Source: Oceanobacillus sp. HTM 045
GTDB lineage: Bacteria > Pseudomonadota > Alphaproteobacteria > Rhodobacterales > Rhodobacteraceae
Assembly (NCBI GenBank): GCA_009733745.1
Contig: WNWL01000004.1
Coordinates: 312,001-376,000 of the forward strand
Length of the DNA: 64,000 nt
Direction of reading: 5' to 3'
In this document: one piece after another, positions 9,834 to 17,724 of the stretch
Numbering within the stretch: the first letter of the stretch is position 1
Layout: every line of letters begins with the position of its first letter
Made by a program: the position numbers and the translations under genes
The notes under the pieces: model-generated
The model's input: only the letters and a program-made list of their open reading frames with translations
Told to the model about the DNA's origin: nothing
Databases searched by the model: none

Positions 9834-10004
9834 TCACGAACGGGCGCGGGCGAGGCGGCGGAGCAGGAGCGTCGCGCCGATCAGGGCGAGGCCGAGGAGC
9901 AGTTCGCCCTGTTCGGGGACATGCCGGGGCATCATCCCCGCGGTCGCCGCCGGGGCGACGGTCGGAAGGGCCGTGACGGCCAGGAGCAGGATGGCCTTGC
10001 GCAT
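9834..10004 (-). CDS. 56-aa exported protein with PEP-CTERM-like tail
   Basis: A tiny protein with a signal peptide (residues 1-22, MRKAILLLAVTALPTVAPAA) and then a C-terminal stretch that starts VPEQ, continues as a hydrophobic helix (LLLGLALIGATLLL) and ends in a basic cluster (RRLARARS). This is the layout of PEP-CTERM/VPxxA-CTERM sorting signals, but almost no mature domain remains. AGGAGG is well placed before the ATG at 10004. It lies 84 bases downstream of tonB on the same strand and may be the last gene of that operon. Confidence 0.6.
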   Translation of the reverse strand: MRKAILLLAVTALPTVAPAATAGMMPRHVPEQGELLLGLALIGATLLLRRLARARS

Positions 10005-10088
10005 CGTGAATCCTCCTTGTTTTCTAGAGGGACCCACGCGGCGGCGAGGATGTTCCGTCGCGTGCGCCATTGCGGCGCTCCCGTCCGG

Positions 10089-11504
10089 TCAGTTGGGCGT
10101 GAAGTTCACGGAGACAACGAACTCGAACGGCGCACCGGGCAGGCCGGCGGGCGCGGCGGGATAGGTTACGACGGACCTTGCCGCGGCGAGCGCCGCGCGG
10201 TCGAGCGCGGGGTCGCCGGAGGAGGTGTGCAGGCCGCTCGACAGCAGCCGCCCGCCGTGGCCGATCATCAGCCTGACCCGCACGGTGCCCTGGCCGCGCG
10301 CGCCTTCGGGATAGGCGCGCCGCACGGCGACGGCCGAGGCGATGCTGGAGCGGTAGGACTTGCGGAGCGCATTCGGGTCGCTGGCCGGGGCCGCGGCCGG
10401 TTCGGGAGCCGGGCTTGTCGCCGTGCTCGCGATCGCAGGCTCCGGCGTGGCCGGGGCGGGATCGGCGACGAAAGTCTCGAAGGTCTCGAACGTCTCGAAC
10501 ACGGGCTCCGGCGTCCCGGATGGAGCGTCCGGCGTGCGCGCGGGCGTGGAAGCAGGGCGGGGCGTTGCAGTGCGAGGAGCGGTGGCCGCGGGAGTAGGAT
10601 CGCGGCGCGCCGTGGCCGCTCGAACCGGGGCGCGGCGGTTCCCGCGGAACTCGGGGTGCGGCGCCGTTGCCGGCCCCGCACCTGAAATTGCGGTTCCGGT
10701 TGGGTCGGTGTCAGGGCCTGCATCCGTGCCCGTGCTGGCCGCGCTTTCCGGCGACGGTTCCGGCTGGTGCGGGACCGCCGATGCCAGCGGCGGGGCAAGA
10801 GCGGGAGCGAGGCCCGGCCCGAGGGGAAGCGCGGGCCCGGAAAGCGGTCCGGGCGCAGTAGCGACCCTCAGATCGGGTGTCGCGGGTGCGCTGGGCGCCA
10901 GATCGGCGGAGGGGGCCGGCAGGAGGTCCGGGACGGTCGCGGCGACCGTCGCCTCGCCCTGCGGCGGCACCGGAAGGGAGATGGCCGCGGGCACGAGCGG
11001 CGCGGACGGTGCGGCGAGCGCGGCGATGGTCGGGGCCTGCGGCGTGTCGGGCGCGGCAGCGGCGAGCACGAGGCTGTCTGCTCCTGCCGGGGCGGGCGCG
11101 GCGAGGGCTTCGGGCATCACCAGCCGCGCCTCCGCCTGCGGCGCATCGGGGACCGGCGGTGGTGCGGGGGCTGGGGCCGTTTCGGCGAGGGCGGCGATGG
11201 AAGCGGGCTCCGGCGCCAGGTCGGGAACCGTGTCGGGTGCGAAGTCCGGTTCCGGCGGAAGGTCCGGCGAGCTGAAGCTGGCCGGTTCGGGCAGCGGCAG
11301 TTCTTCCGGCGTCGGCGTGTCGGGCGGGCGCTCCCAGCTGTCGATCATCGCCGCGAGGTCCGCGTCGGGCACCGCGATATCGAGCACGGTGGTCTCGGGC
11401 GTTGCGCCCGTCGCGTCGCCGCGGGAGGGGATCAGCACGATGATCCCGGCATGGCCGAGCACCGCCGCGGCGATGCAGAGCCCGAACTGCGCCCGCGCCT
11501 TCAT
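10089..11504 (-). CDS. TonB-like energy transducer with long Pro/Ala-rich linker
   Basis: Transduces proton-motive force from ExbBD to outer-membrane receptors. Residues about 4-26 are the N-terminal membrane anchor (AQFGLCIAAAVLGHAGIIVLIP). A very long Pro/Ala/Glu linker (about 30-380) spans the periplasm, and the last 95 residues match the TonB C-terminal domain (RRAYPEGARGQGTVRVRLMIGHGGRLLSSGLHTSSGDPALDRAAL). At 471 residues it is longer than usual because of the linker. The start overlaps the preceding exbD stop (ATGA), so the genes are coupled. Confidence 0.9.
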   Translation of the reverse strand: MKARAQFGLCIAAAVLGHAGIIVLIPSRGDATGATPETTVLDIAVPDADLAAMIDSWERPPDTPTPEELPLPEPASFSSPDLPPEPDFAPDTVPDLAPEPASIAALAETAPAPAPPPVPDAPQAEARLVMPEALAAPAPAGADSLVLAAAAPDTPQAPTIAALAAPSAPLVPAAISLPVPPQGEATVAATVPDLLPAPSADLAPSAPATPDLRVATAPGPLSGPALPLGPGLAPALAPPLASAVPHQPEPSPESAASTGTDAGPDTDPTGTAISGAGPATAPHPEFRGNRRAPVRAATARRDPTPAATAPRTATPRPASTPARTPDAPSGTPEPVFETFETFETFVADPAPATPEPAIASTATSPAPEPAAAPASDPNALRKSYRSSIASAVAVRRAYPEGARGQGTVRVRLMIGHGGRLLSSGLHTSSGDPALDRAALAAARSVVTYPAAPAGLPGAPFEFVVSVNFTPN

Positions 11505-11923
11505 TCGCCTGCGCTCCCGGCCGGGGCGACGACGAGCTGTGCCTTCAGGATGCCGTCTGCCGAGAGCCGCGCGAGCAGGCGGGCCAGCGCCGCGCTGTCG
11601 GCGGTACGGTCGGCGTGGACCGTGACGGTGGCCGCGTTTCCATCCAACGCCGCGAGAAGGCCCGATACCGCCGCGTCGCCGCGCAAGGCGCCCCATGCGA
11701 CGGTGCCGTCGGCGGCGAGGTGGAGGGAGAAGTCGTCCGGGGCGACGGCGTCCGTCTCGGTCCGGGCCTCGGGCGGCTCGCTCTCGACCGGCTTGGGAGG
11801 CCGGATCGTCGCGGTCATCAGGAAGAAGATCAGCAGCAGGAAGACCACGTTGATCATCGGGACGATGTTCTCGCCCGGACGCCGGGTGCGCGGTGTGGCG
11901 AAGTCGAGCGCGGGCCGGTTCAT
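11501..11923 (-). CDS. exbD: ExbD-like proton channel subunit (second copy in operon)
   Basis: A 140-residue ExbD/TolR-family protein: short cytoplasmic N-terminus (RRPGENIVPMINVVFLLLIFFL) with one membrane helix (about 21-40), then a periplasmic domain. Many ExbD/TolR proteins have an Asp in PMxDVVF that carries protons; here that position reads PMINVVF, i.e. Asn, so the channel residue is missing in this copy while the other copy keeps it. It overlaps tonB downstream and the other exbD upstream by four bases each. Confidence 0.85.
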   Translation of the reverse strand: MNRPALDFATPRTRRPGENIVPMINVVFLLLIFFLMTATIRPPKPVESEPPEARTETDAVAPDDFSLHLAADGTVAWGALRGDAAVSGLLAALDGNAATVTVHADRTADSAALARLLARLSADGILKAQLVVAPAGSAGE

Positions 11924-12327
11924 CGCGGCGGCTCCGCCAGCACGATGTTGGCGATGCCGCCCGCGCGCAGGAGGTCGATCACCTGCACGGAGCGCTCCAG
12001 CGGCACCCCGGCCTCGGGGCGGAGGATCACCATCGCGCCCGGTTCGGGCATTAGCCCGGCCAGTGCTGGCACGAGCGCGCCCGGCGCGACCGGCGCGCCG
12101 TTCAGGCTGATTCCCGCGGTGCTGACACCGACGAGACGCGGTGCGCCCTGGTAGCCGGAAGCGCTGCCGCCCGCGCCGCCGAGGGGCAGGGCGCGGTCGG
12201 CGCCGAACTGGGCGGCGAGCATGAAGAACACGAGCAGCAGGAACACCACGTCGACCATCGGCGTGAGCGACCAGGCCCGCACGCGGCGGGGCGCGCCGAA
12301 GTCGAACTCGCGCACGTCCTGCTGCAT
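11920..12327 (-). CDS. exbD: ExbD-like proton channel subunit (first copy in operon)
   Basis: A 135-residue ExbD/TolR-family protein with the motif SLTPMVDVVFLLLVFFML: the conserved Asp (residue 25) lies at the start of the single membrane helix, as expected for the proton pathway. The periplasmic part ends in the family's RAGGIANIVLAE pattern. It begins 10 bases after exbB ends and overlaps the second exbD by four bases. With the Asn-bearing second copy, the complex may be a mixed ExbD heteromer. Confidence 0.88.
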   Translation of the reverse strand: MQQDVREFDFGAPRRVRAWSLTPMVDVVFLLLVFFMLAAQFGADRALPLGGAGGSASGYQGAPRLVGVSTAGISLNGAPVAPGALVPALAGLMPEPGAMVILRPEAGVPLERSVQVIDLLRAGGIANIVLAEPPR

Positions 12328-12337
12328 CGGACCGGCG

Positions 12338-13087
12338 CTATTCTGCGGCCGCCCGCGCGGCGGCCCGGGCGACGGAGAGCACCGATTCGCCCTGCGGCGG
12401 GATCGGCGGGCGGGTGAAGATGCGGGTGGCGATGTCCTCGAGATCGCCGCGCAGGCGGTCGATCTGGCTCTCGAACCAGGCAAGGGCCATCGCCGCCGGG
12501 ATCGCCACGGCCATGCCGGCCGCGGTGGTCAGCAGCGCCGTCCAGATCCCGCCCGCGAGTGCGGCGGGATCGGCATGGCTGCCGGCGGCCTGCAGTTCCT
12601 GGAAGGCGGAGATCATGCCCAGCACCGTGCCGAACAGGCCCAGCAGCGGCGCGATGGTGGCGATCAGCTCCAGCGCGCGGAGGCCAGAGCGCGCGTCCGC
12701 CAGCAGTGCCTTGGCGACGCGGGTGGTTTCCTCCCGTGCGCCGTCCTCGGTCATCCCGTCGGTATCGAGCGAGACGAGCGCGGCGCTGGCGAGCCGGGCG
12801 CGGATGCTGGTGCCGGCCTTGGCCAGCTGGCGCGCGGTGAGGTCCTTGTGGCCGCACCAGGCTTCCACGGCCTCTTCCGCCCGGGCCGTGCGCCATGCGC
12901 CGGTGCTGGACAGGCGCCATACCTTCCAGAGCACGATCGCGACCATGAGGATGGAAACCGCGGCGATGATCCAGAGCGCGATCCCGCCTTTCATGAGCAG
13001 GTCGCCGGCCCCTGCGGACGCCGCAACAACTTCGGTGGCGCCAACTGCGCCGATCTCATCTCCGCCCATAACTACCTGACTTTCCAC
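12338..13087 (-). CDS. exbB: ExbB/MotA/TolQ-type proton channel protein
   Basis: A 249-residue inner-membrane protein, first gene of exbB-exbD-exbD-tonB. Helix one is at about 34-55 (GGIALWIIAAVSILMVAIVLW). The conserved ExbB core follows: ELIATIAPLLGLFGTVLGMISAFQ (about 141-164) and GIWTALLTTAAGMAVAIPAAMA (about 182-203). The family threonines and glycines for the channel are present. A later start at 13069 (MGGDE) is possible. It diverges from znuA across a 158-bp region with a Zur box. Confidence 0.92.
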   Translation of the reverse strand: MESQVVMGGDEIGAVGATEVVAASAGAGDLLMKGGIALWIIAAVSILMVAIVLWKVWRLSSTGAWRTARAEEAVEAWCGHKDLTARQLAKAGTSIRARLASAALVSLDTDGMTEDGAREETTRVAKALLADARSGLRALELIATIAPLLGLFGTVLGMISAFQELQAAGSHADPAALAGGIWTALLTTAAGMAVAIPAAMALAWFESQIDRLRGDLEDIATRIFTRPPIPPQGESVLSVARAAARAAAE

Positions 13088-13113
13088 GGAGCAACTTTTT
13101 TTGTTGAAGCATG

Positions 13114-13143
13114 GAATAACTTTTTTGTCCAGAAATGAATCAA
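13114..13143 (-). promoter_or_regulatory. Probable exbB-operon promoter
   Basis: On the minus strand TTGATT (13138-13143) and TTATTC (13114-13119) are separated by 18 bases, a reasonable sigma-70 pair, placed 27 bases upstream of the exbB start codon. The region is strikingly AT-rich against the rest of the window. GGAATAA (13113-13119) and TTATTCC (13144-13150) form a 7-bp inverted repeat around this promoter that could be an operator. Confidence 0.45.
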
Positions 13144-13196
13144 TTATTCCAGAACCTTAGGCGAAGTGTCGTTAACGTGCCGCTAACCACTTGACA

Positions 13197-13211
13197 TGTT
13201 ATAACATAACA
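13197..13211 (+). promoter_or_regulatory. Zur box upstream of znuA
   Basis: The 15-mer TGTTATAACATAACA matches the known Zur core TGTTATAnTATAACA at all but one position, and has perfect 6-bp inverted arms TGTTAT/ATAACA. It starts directly after TTGACA (13191-13196), which would be the -35 element of the znuA promoter, so bound zinc-loaded Zur would block transcription. It lies 34 bases before the znuA ATG and about 110 bases before exbB, so it could also affect the divergent TonB operon. Confidence 0.8.
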
Positions 13212-13245
13212 AACTACCTGTCGCGCAGTCGGCAGGGAGGTGGAT

Positions 13246-14331
13246 ATGCGGATCTCGAAGTGGATGCTCGGTGTGCTCGCGATGGTTGCGGGCGGTGCGG
13301 ATGCAGGTGCGGAAGCGCCCCGCGTGGCCGCGAGCAGCGCCCCGATTCATTCTCTGGTTGCGCGGGTGATGGAAGGCGTCGGCGAGCCGGGCCTGATCCT
13401 GCCGGTCGGCGCGACGCCGCATCATCACGCGCTGCGCCCGTCCGAAGCGGCGACGCTGTCGGACGCGGAGGTGGTGTTCTGGATCGGTCACACACTGGAG
13501 CCCTGGCTCGAAGGTCCGCTTGAAGGGCTGGGTGCCGGTGCGAGAATCATCGAACTCGCGGATGTCCCGGGCCTTCACCAACTGCCGATGCGCGAGGGTG
13601 GCGCCTGGGAAGAGCACGTCCACGACCACGCCCACGAGGGCGAGGAGCCGCATGGCGAGGGCGAGCACGCTCATGAGGGTGAGGAACCACATGGTCACGG
13701 TGAACATGCTCACGAAGGCGAGGAGCCGCATGGTCACGGCGAGCATGCTCACGACGGCGAGGAGCCGCATGGCCATGGGGAACATGGCCACGGTGAGCAT
13801 GGCCACGGGGAACATGGCGGCAGCGACCCGCACTACTGGCTCGACCCGGTGAACGCGGCGATCTGGATGAATGCCATCGCCGAGGCGCTCGCGGAGGCCG
13901 ATCCCGATAATGCCGAGGCCTATCGCGCCAATGCCGAGGCCGGGCAGGCGGATCTCGAGGCCCTCTCCGCGGAGATCGCCGCGCGGGCCGAGGCGCTGCA
14001 CGGGAAGCCCTATATCGTCTTCCACGACGCCTACCAGTATTTCGAGAAGCGCTTCGGGCTTGCCGGGGCGGGGTCGGTCACGATCGACGGCGAGAGCGTC
14101 GGCGCGGCGCGGATCGCGGAGATCCAGGAGCGGATCGAGGAGGCCGGCGCGACCTGCATCTTCGCCGAGCCCCAGTTTCCGGCGCGCGTCGCCGAGCGGA
14201 TTGCCGCTGATACCGGCGTGCGGATCGGCGCGCTCGACCCGCTGGGCGCCGGCCTTGAGTCGGGCGCAGGGTTCTACCCGGCGCTGATCGAGGGCCTGAT
14301 GGACGGCTTCGAGGAGTGCCTCTCCCAATAG
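13246..14331 (+). CDS. znuA: Periplasmic zinc-binding protein of a zinc ABC transporter
   Basis: Captures periplasmic Zn2+ for an ABC importer. A 361-residue protein: signal peptide (1-23), N lobe with TPHHHALRPS (zinc His about 59-61), a His/Glu-rich loop (about 124-191) and C lobe with DPHYWLDP, VFHDAYQYF and GALDPLG, the other cluster A-I ligands. AGGGAGG is just before the ATG at 13246; a GTG two codons earlier is less likely. No znuB, znuC or zur is adjacent in this window, so the permease genes must lie elsewhere. Confidence 0.95.
   Translation: MRISKWMLGVLAMVAGGADAGAEAPRVAASSAPIHSLVARVMEGVGEPGLILPVGATPHHHALRPSEAATLSDAEVVFWIGHTLEPWLEGPLEGLGAGARIIELADVPGLHQLPMREGGAWEEHVHDHAHEGEEPHGEGEHAHEGEEPHGHGEHAHEGEEPHGHGEHAHDGEEPHGHGEHGHGEHGHGEHGGSDPHYWLDPVNAAIWMNAIAEALAEADPDNAEAYRANAEAGQADLEALSAEIAARAEALHGKPYIVFHDAYQYFEKRFGLAGAGSVTIDGESVGAARIAEIQERIEEAGATCIFAEPQFPARVAERIAADTGVRIGALDPLGAGLESGAGFYPALIEGLMDGFEECLSQ
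13627..13782 (+). repeat. Four tandem 39-bp units in the znuA His-rich loop
   Basis: Four in-frame copies encoding 13-residue units of the form HAHEGEEPHGHGE (residues about 128-179), followed by shorter HGHGEHGHGE repeats up to about 13815. Units differ at only a few bases, so the array is likely to expand and shrink. His-rich loops in ZnuA proteins bind extra zinc. Confidence 0.85.
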
Positions 14332-14399
14332 GGGAGGCCCAGAAGGGCTGGGCCCGGAAAGGCTTGGCGCGAGCCTCGCGATCGGCGAGGGTCGCCGCG

Positions 14400-14729
14400 A
14401 TGCCGGACGATCCGACCGATACCGGCGGCGAAGCGGGAGACCCGGTCTGCCCGCTCTGCCGCCGCCCGATCCCGCCCCATGCGCGGCAATCGGTGCACCA
14501 TCTCGTGCCGAAGCTCCGCGGCGGGAAGGCCGGGCCGACGGTGCGGCTGCACGAGATCTGCCACAACGAAATCCACGCGGCCTTCACCGAGACGGAACTG
14601 GCCCGGCGTTTCGACACGGTCGAGAAGCTGCGCGCCCATCCCCGCATTGCCCGGTTCGTGGCCTGGATCGCGGGGAAGGACCCGGCCTTCCACTCCCGCA
14701 CGGCAGGACGGGGCAGGCGGCGGCGCTGA
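14400..14729 (+). CDS. Small HNH-nuclease-like protein
   Basis: A 109-residue protein with an HNH-type zinc-binding core: CPLC (C-x2-C near residue 16), SVHHLVPKLRGGK (first His pair), then RLHEICHNEIHAAFT (His/Asn/His). In this family the fold cleaves or nicks DNA, but many short stand-alone members are uncharacterised. It starts 68 bases after znuA; ATG 14400 is preferred because upstream in-frame residues are low complexity. The tail is Arg-rich (GRGRRRR). Confidence 0.75.
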   Translation: MPDDPTDTGGEAGDPVCPLCRRPIPPHARQSVHHLVPKLRGGKAGPTVRLHEICHNEIHAAFTETELARRFDTVEKLRAHPRIARFVAWIAGKDPAFHSRTAGRGRRRR

Positions 14730-15035
14730 ACGCGCGCCGCGTCCGGTGTCGCGCGTCTGGCTGCCTGCCACGCGCGGCGCGGGCCGAATGTCGTGCTCCC
14801 TGGCTGGAAATAGGTTTCGCCACAGGCACTTGCGCTTGCAACGCACCGCGGGTGCGAGCCTTGCAGAGGCGATGCGCCTGACGCGGCGCTTTGTCGGTGA
14901 ACGCTGCCAGACCGGACGGGACCGGGGCAATCAGGGGCCGGCTGCCCGGGTTTACCGCACCCGGCCTTGCCGCCGACGCGCGGGCCGTGCAGAACGGGCC
15001 GCGGGGCACCGACAGGCAGGACCGGAGGCAGGCAC
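14730..15035 (+). other. Gene-free stretch, nothing recognised
   Basis: About 306 bases between the HNH gene and the dehydrogenase gene. The open frames here are low-complexity Arg/Ala/Gly translations on both strands and look non-coding. I see no tRNA, clear terminator or repeat; CCGGAGGCAGG at 15032 and before is the ribosome site of the next gene. Confidence 0.5.
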
Positions 15036-15869
15036 ATGGCGGACAGGAGCATCCTCATCACGGGCTGCTCGAGCGGCATTGGCCACCATGCCGCCCACGC
15101 TCTGAAGGCCCGCCGCTGGCGGGTTTTCGCCTGCTGCCGCAAGGAGTTGGACTGCGAGCGGCTGCGCGGCGAGGGGCTGGAGAGCTTCCGCATCGACTAC
15201 GAGGATGAGGCCTCGGTGCTGGCCGGCGCGGAGGAGGCGCTGGCGCGCACCGGCGGCAAGCTGGATGCGCTGTTCAACAACGGCGCCTATGCCGTGCCCG
15301 GCGCGGCGGAGGACCTGCCGACGGATGCGCTCCGGGCCATCTTCGAGGCGAATTTCTTCGGCTGGCATACACTTACGCGCCGCCTGCTGCCCGCGATGCG
15401 GGCGCAGGGGCATGGCAGGGTGATCCAGTGCTCCTCGGTGCTGGGTTTCACCGCGCTGCGCATGCGCGCGGCCTATGTCGCGACCAAGTTCGCGCTGGAG
15501 GGCTACACGGATGTCCTGCGGCTGGAATTGCGCAACCAGCCCATCCACGTCGTGCTGATCGAGCCCGGCCCGATCGACACGATGATCCGGGTAAATGCCC
15601 GCCCTCATTACGAAAAATGGGTCGACAAGTCGGCCTCCGCCTGGGCCGGCTTCTACGGCAAGGTGCTGGAGCCGCGCCTCTACGGCGAGGACCTGCCGCC
15701 GGACCGGTTCGAGTTGCAGCCCGAGGCGGTGACCAGGAAGCTGATCCGCGCGCTGGAGGCCCGCCGCCCGAAACCGCGCTACTACGTCACCACGCCGACC
15801 TGGTTCATGGGGATCGCCAAGCGATTCCTCCCCACGCGCGGCTTCGACTGGATCGCCTCGAAGGGGTGA
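15036..15869 (+). CDS. Short-chain dehydrogenase/reductase
   Basis: A 277-residue classical SDR. The NAD(P)-binding motif ITGCSSGIG is at 8-16, NNGAY at about 85-89, catalytic Ser in IQCSSVLGF, and YVATK (about 149-153) holds the catalytic Tyr and Lys. The substrate is unknown; the C-terminal extension (RFELQPEAVTRKLIRALEARRPKPRYYVTTPTW) resembles SDRs annotated as short-chain dehydrogenases of unknown role in Rhodobacterales. Ribosome site CGGAGGCAGG precedes the ATG. Confidence 0.9.
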   Translation: MADRSILITGCSSGIGHHAAHALKARRWRVFACCRKELDCERLRGEGLESFRIDYEDEASVLAGAEEALARTGGKLDALFNNGAYAVPGAAEDLPTDALRAIFEANFFGWHTLTRRLLPAMRAQGHGRVIQCSSVLGFTALRMRAAYVATKFALEGYTDVLRLELRNQPIHVVLIEPGPIDTMIRVNARPHYEKWVDKSASAWAGFYGKVLEPRLYGEDLPPDRFELQPEAVTRKLIRALEARRPKPRYYVTTPTWFMGIAKRFLPTRGFDWIASKG

Positions 15870-16080
15870 GTTTGTACCCGTTTCGGGGATGCCGGGTGTC
15901 ACGGCATTTCGGTGACAAACCGGGGAAGGGGTCACTGTCCTTGGAAAATGTCACCGCTTCGCGCGGGGGCGAGGACTTCACCGCGCCGGGTGACATGGCG
16001 GTTTTGCGGGTAGTTCTGGACAGGTGGAATCGCGCGTGCATTGGGGTAACTCATATGAGCTCATTCGCCGGGATTGACCT
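15870..16080 (+). other. Gene-free stretch with inverted repeats
   Basis: No gene. GTCAC/GTGAC arms around 15898-15914 form a weak hairpin soon after the dehydrogenase stop, and a further GTCAC/GTGAC pair flanks the GC-rich stretch up to about 15996. The palindrome CTCATATGAG sits at 16050-16059. The first copy of the structured repeat family follows at 16081. Confidence 0.4.
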
Positions 16081-16257
16081 CAGCCCGGGCGTCCAGCCCG
16101 GGCCAGGTTTGAACGGCTTCCGGCCCTCCCCCGGGCCGGGCGTTTTGCAGCGCTGCAATGAGACCAGGGTTCAGGAGGGGGTGCCGCAATAAACCGATCA
16201 TGCCCTCGGTAGCACCACGCCCGTCCAGGGCCGGTCGCAGCCCTCTGCGCTGACCTC
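16081..16257 (+). repeat. Structured intergenic repeat, copy A
   Basis: First of 14 copies of an unnamed repeat of about 180 bp. Parts in order: hairpin S1 (arms GCCCGGGC/GCCCGGGC with 5-base loop, here GTCCA), hairpin S2 around CCGGCCCTCC and GGGCCGGGCG, a GCTGCAA box, a GGAGGGG tract, the AATAAACC core, and right-hand hairpin S3 (CACGCCCG with CCAGGGCCGG). Copy A is full length but has a diverged right end and an insert of AGGTTTGAACGGCTT between S1 and S2. It lies 3' of the dehydrogenase gene. Confidence 0.85.
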
Positions 16258-16373
16258 AGGTGCGGAGCAGGAAGGCTTCCCCGATCCCTCCTCCCCACCC
16301 CCGAGCGATCCGCCGCATTGGCCGGGGCGGGGCGGTGCGCTACATCCAGAAACTCCACCAGAAAGGACGCGCC

Positions 16374-16553
16374 ATGATCCCCGTTGTCGTCATCGCCTGT
16401 CTTGCCGTGCTGGCGATCCTGATCGTCGGGGTCGTCTCGTTCGCGCGCGACGGTGACCCGCGGTTCCGCCACAAGGTCATGCAATGGCGGATCGCGGCGC
16501 AGGCGGTGGCCATCGTGCTGGTGCTCATCGCCGTCTCCGTCGCGAGCACCTGA
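16374..16553 (+). CDS. HIG1-type twin-transmembrane protein
   Basis: A 59-residue protein with two membrane helices (about 2-22 and 40-57) separated by the basic loop RDGDPRFRHKVMQWR, the HIG1 (hypoxia-induced) pattern. In Rhodobacterales, from memory, this short form sits just upstream of the cobalamin adenosyltransferase and etf genes, as here. A role in respiratory complexes is known for mitochondrial relatives; for the bacterial protein it is inferred only. Confidence 0.8.
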   Translation: MIPVVVIACLAVLAILIVGVVSFARDGDPRFRHKVMQWRIAAQAVAIVLVLIAVSVAST

Positions 16554-16646
16554 CGCGGCGGTCCGCGGCACGCACCGCGCTTGCCTGCCCACGGGCACTC
16601 TGACAGGGTGCGCGCCTGACAGGCGACGCGCAGGCACGGGACGGGC

Positions 16647-17225
16647 ATGGTCAAGCTCAACAAGATCTACACTCGCACCGGAGACAAGGGCGACACCGGC
16701 CTAGGCGACGGCAGCCGGGTGGCGAAGAACGCGCTGCGCGTCACCGCCTACGGCACGGTGGACGAGACCAACGCCACCGTCGGCCTCGCGCGACTTCAGG
16801 CCAGCGGCGAGATGGACGCCGCACTCGCCCGGATCCAGCACGAACTCTTCGACCTCGGCGCCGATCTCTGCACGCCCGACATGGAGAAGGACGGCGAGCG
16901 GGAGTACCCCGCGCTGCGCATCGTGCCGGAGCAGATCGCGCGGCTGGAGGCGGAGATCGACGCGATGAACGCCGACATCGCGCCGCTGAAATCCTTCGTC
17001 CTGCCCGGCGGCACGCCGCTCGCCGCGGCGCTCCACCTCTGCCGGACGGTGAGCCGCCGGGCCGAGCGTGACATGGTGGCGCTCGCCGCGGCCGAGCCGG
17101 TCAACCCGGCGGCGATGCAATACGTCAACCGCCTCTCCGACTGGTTCTTCGTCGCCTCCCGCGCCGCCAATGACAACGGCGCGGCGGACGTGCTCTGGGT
17201 GCCCGGCGCGACCCGCGGCAGCTGA
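16647..17225 (+). CDS. Cob(I)alamin adenosyltransferase, PduO type
   Basis: Transfers the adenosyl group of ATP to cob(I)alamin, making adenosylcobalamin for mutases such as those of the ethylmalonyl-CoA pathway. The 192-residue sequence has the PduO ATP site near the N-terminus (IYTRTGDKGDTGLGDG, residues 7-22), the YGTVDETNA segment and the C-terminal RRAERD...YVNRLSDWFFVASRAAN signature. It follows the HIG1 gene on the same strand, 93 bases apart. Confidence 0.95.
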   Translation: MVKLNKIYTRTGDKGDTGLGDGSRVAKNALRVTAYGTVDETNATVGLARLQASGEMDAALARIQHELFDLGADLCTPDMEKDGEREYPALRIVPEQIARLEAEIDAMNADIAPLKSFVLPGGTPLAAALHLCRTVSRRAERDMVALAAAEPVNPAAMQYVNRLSDWFFVASRAANDNGAADVLWVPGATRGS

Positions 17226-17323
17226 CGCAGGCCCAGCCCCGGCGGGCTCGGGGCCCATGATCAGGAAGAATTAATCGGCCTCGTCCAACCTGCTGCCGGA
17301 GCGAATCTGGCACGGCGGGAACA

Positions 17324-17707
17324 GTGGACCGACACCCCGACAGACAGGACGAGAACCGCGGGCGCGGACTCCGCGGGCAAGCGAATTGCCGCGGCCCCGG
17401 CGCCGGTGCGCCGCTTGCGGCCGCTGTCGGGCTGGCGGCGGCGCTCGCCGGCACCCTTGCCCCGCGCGAGGGGCGGGCGCTCGCGGTCGTGTTCCCGCCC
17501 GTACCCGCTCCGGAGGTGGTTTCGCGCTGGCTCCGCGCCGGCGTGCCGCTGGGGGAGCCGCTGTGGGACGCACCGGGGTTCGGCCGGGTGATCGCAGCGC
17601 CGCCGCTCGACGACGTGGCCCGCAGCCGCCTGCGCGAGGCCGGCGCACTGTTCTTTCTCGACCTCGATGGCGCGCGCGCCTTCTGCGGCGCCCGGCGGGA
17701 AACCTGA
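17324..17707 (+). CDS. Unknown 127-aa protein with one hydrophobic segment
   Basis: Not recognised. It starts with GTG at 17324 (weak ribosome site) and has a basic, low-complexity N-terminus, a hydrophobic helix (about residues 29-45, [17 protein letters not shown]), and then a soluble part with real-looking strands and helices ([35 protein letters not shown]). The stop codon lies 17 bases before the chemoreceptor start, so the two may be co-transcribed. The true start could be further in. Confidence 0.5.
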   Translation: MDRHPDRQDENRGRGLRGQANCRGPGAGAPLAAAVGLAAALAGTLAPREGRALAVVFPPVPAPEVVSRWLRAGVPLGEPLWDAPGFGRVIAAPPLDDVARSRLREAGALFFLDLDGARAFCGARRET

Positions 17708-17724
17708 CGACAAGGATGCTGACG

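Noticed and set aside
14730-15035. Possible hidden gene or RNA between the HNH gene and the dehydrogenase
   Set aside because: Frames on both strands are low complexity and no tRNA-like cloverleaf or conserved structure was seen by eye.
16050-16059. CTCATATGAG palindrome
   Set aside because: Short, single, and 320 bases from the next start codon; no evidence for function.
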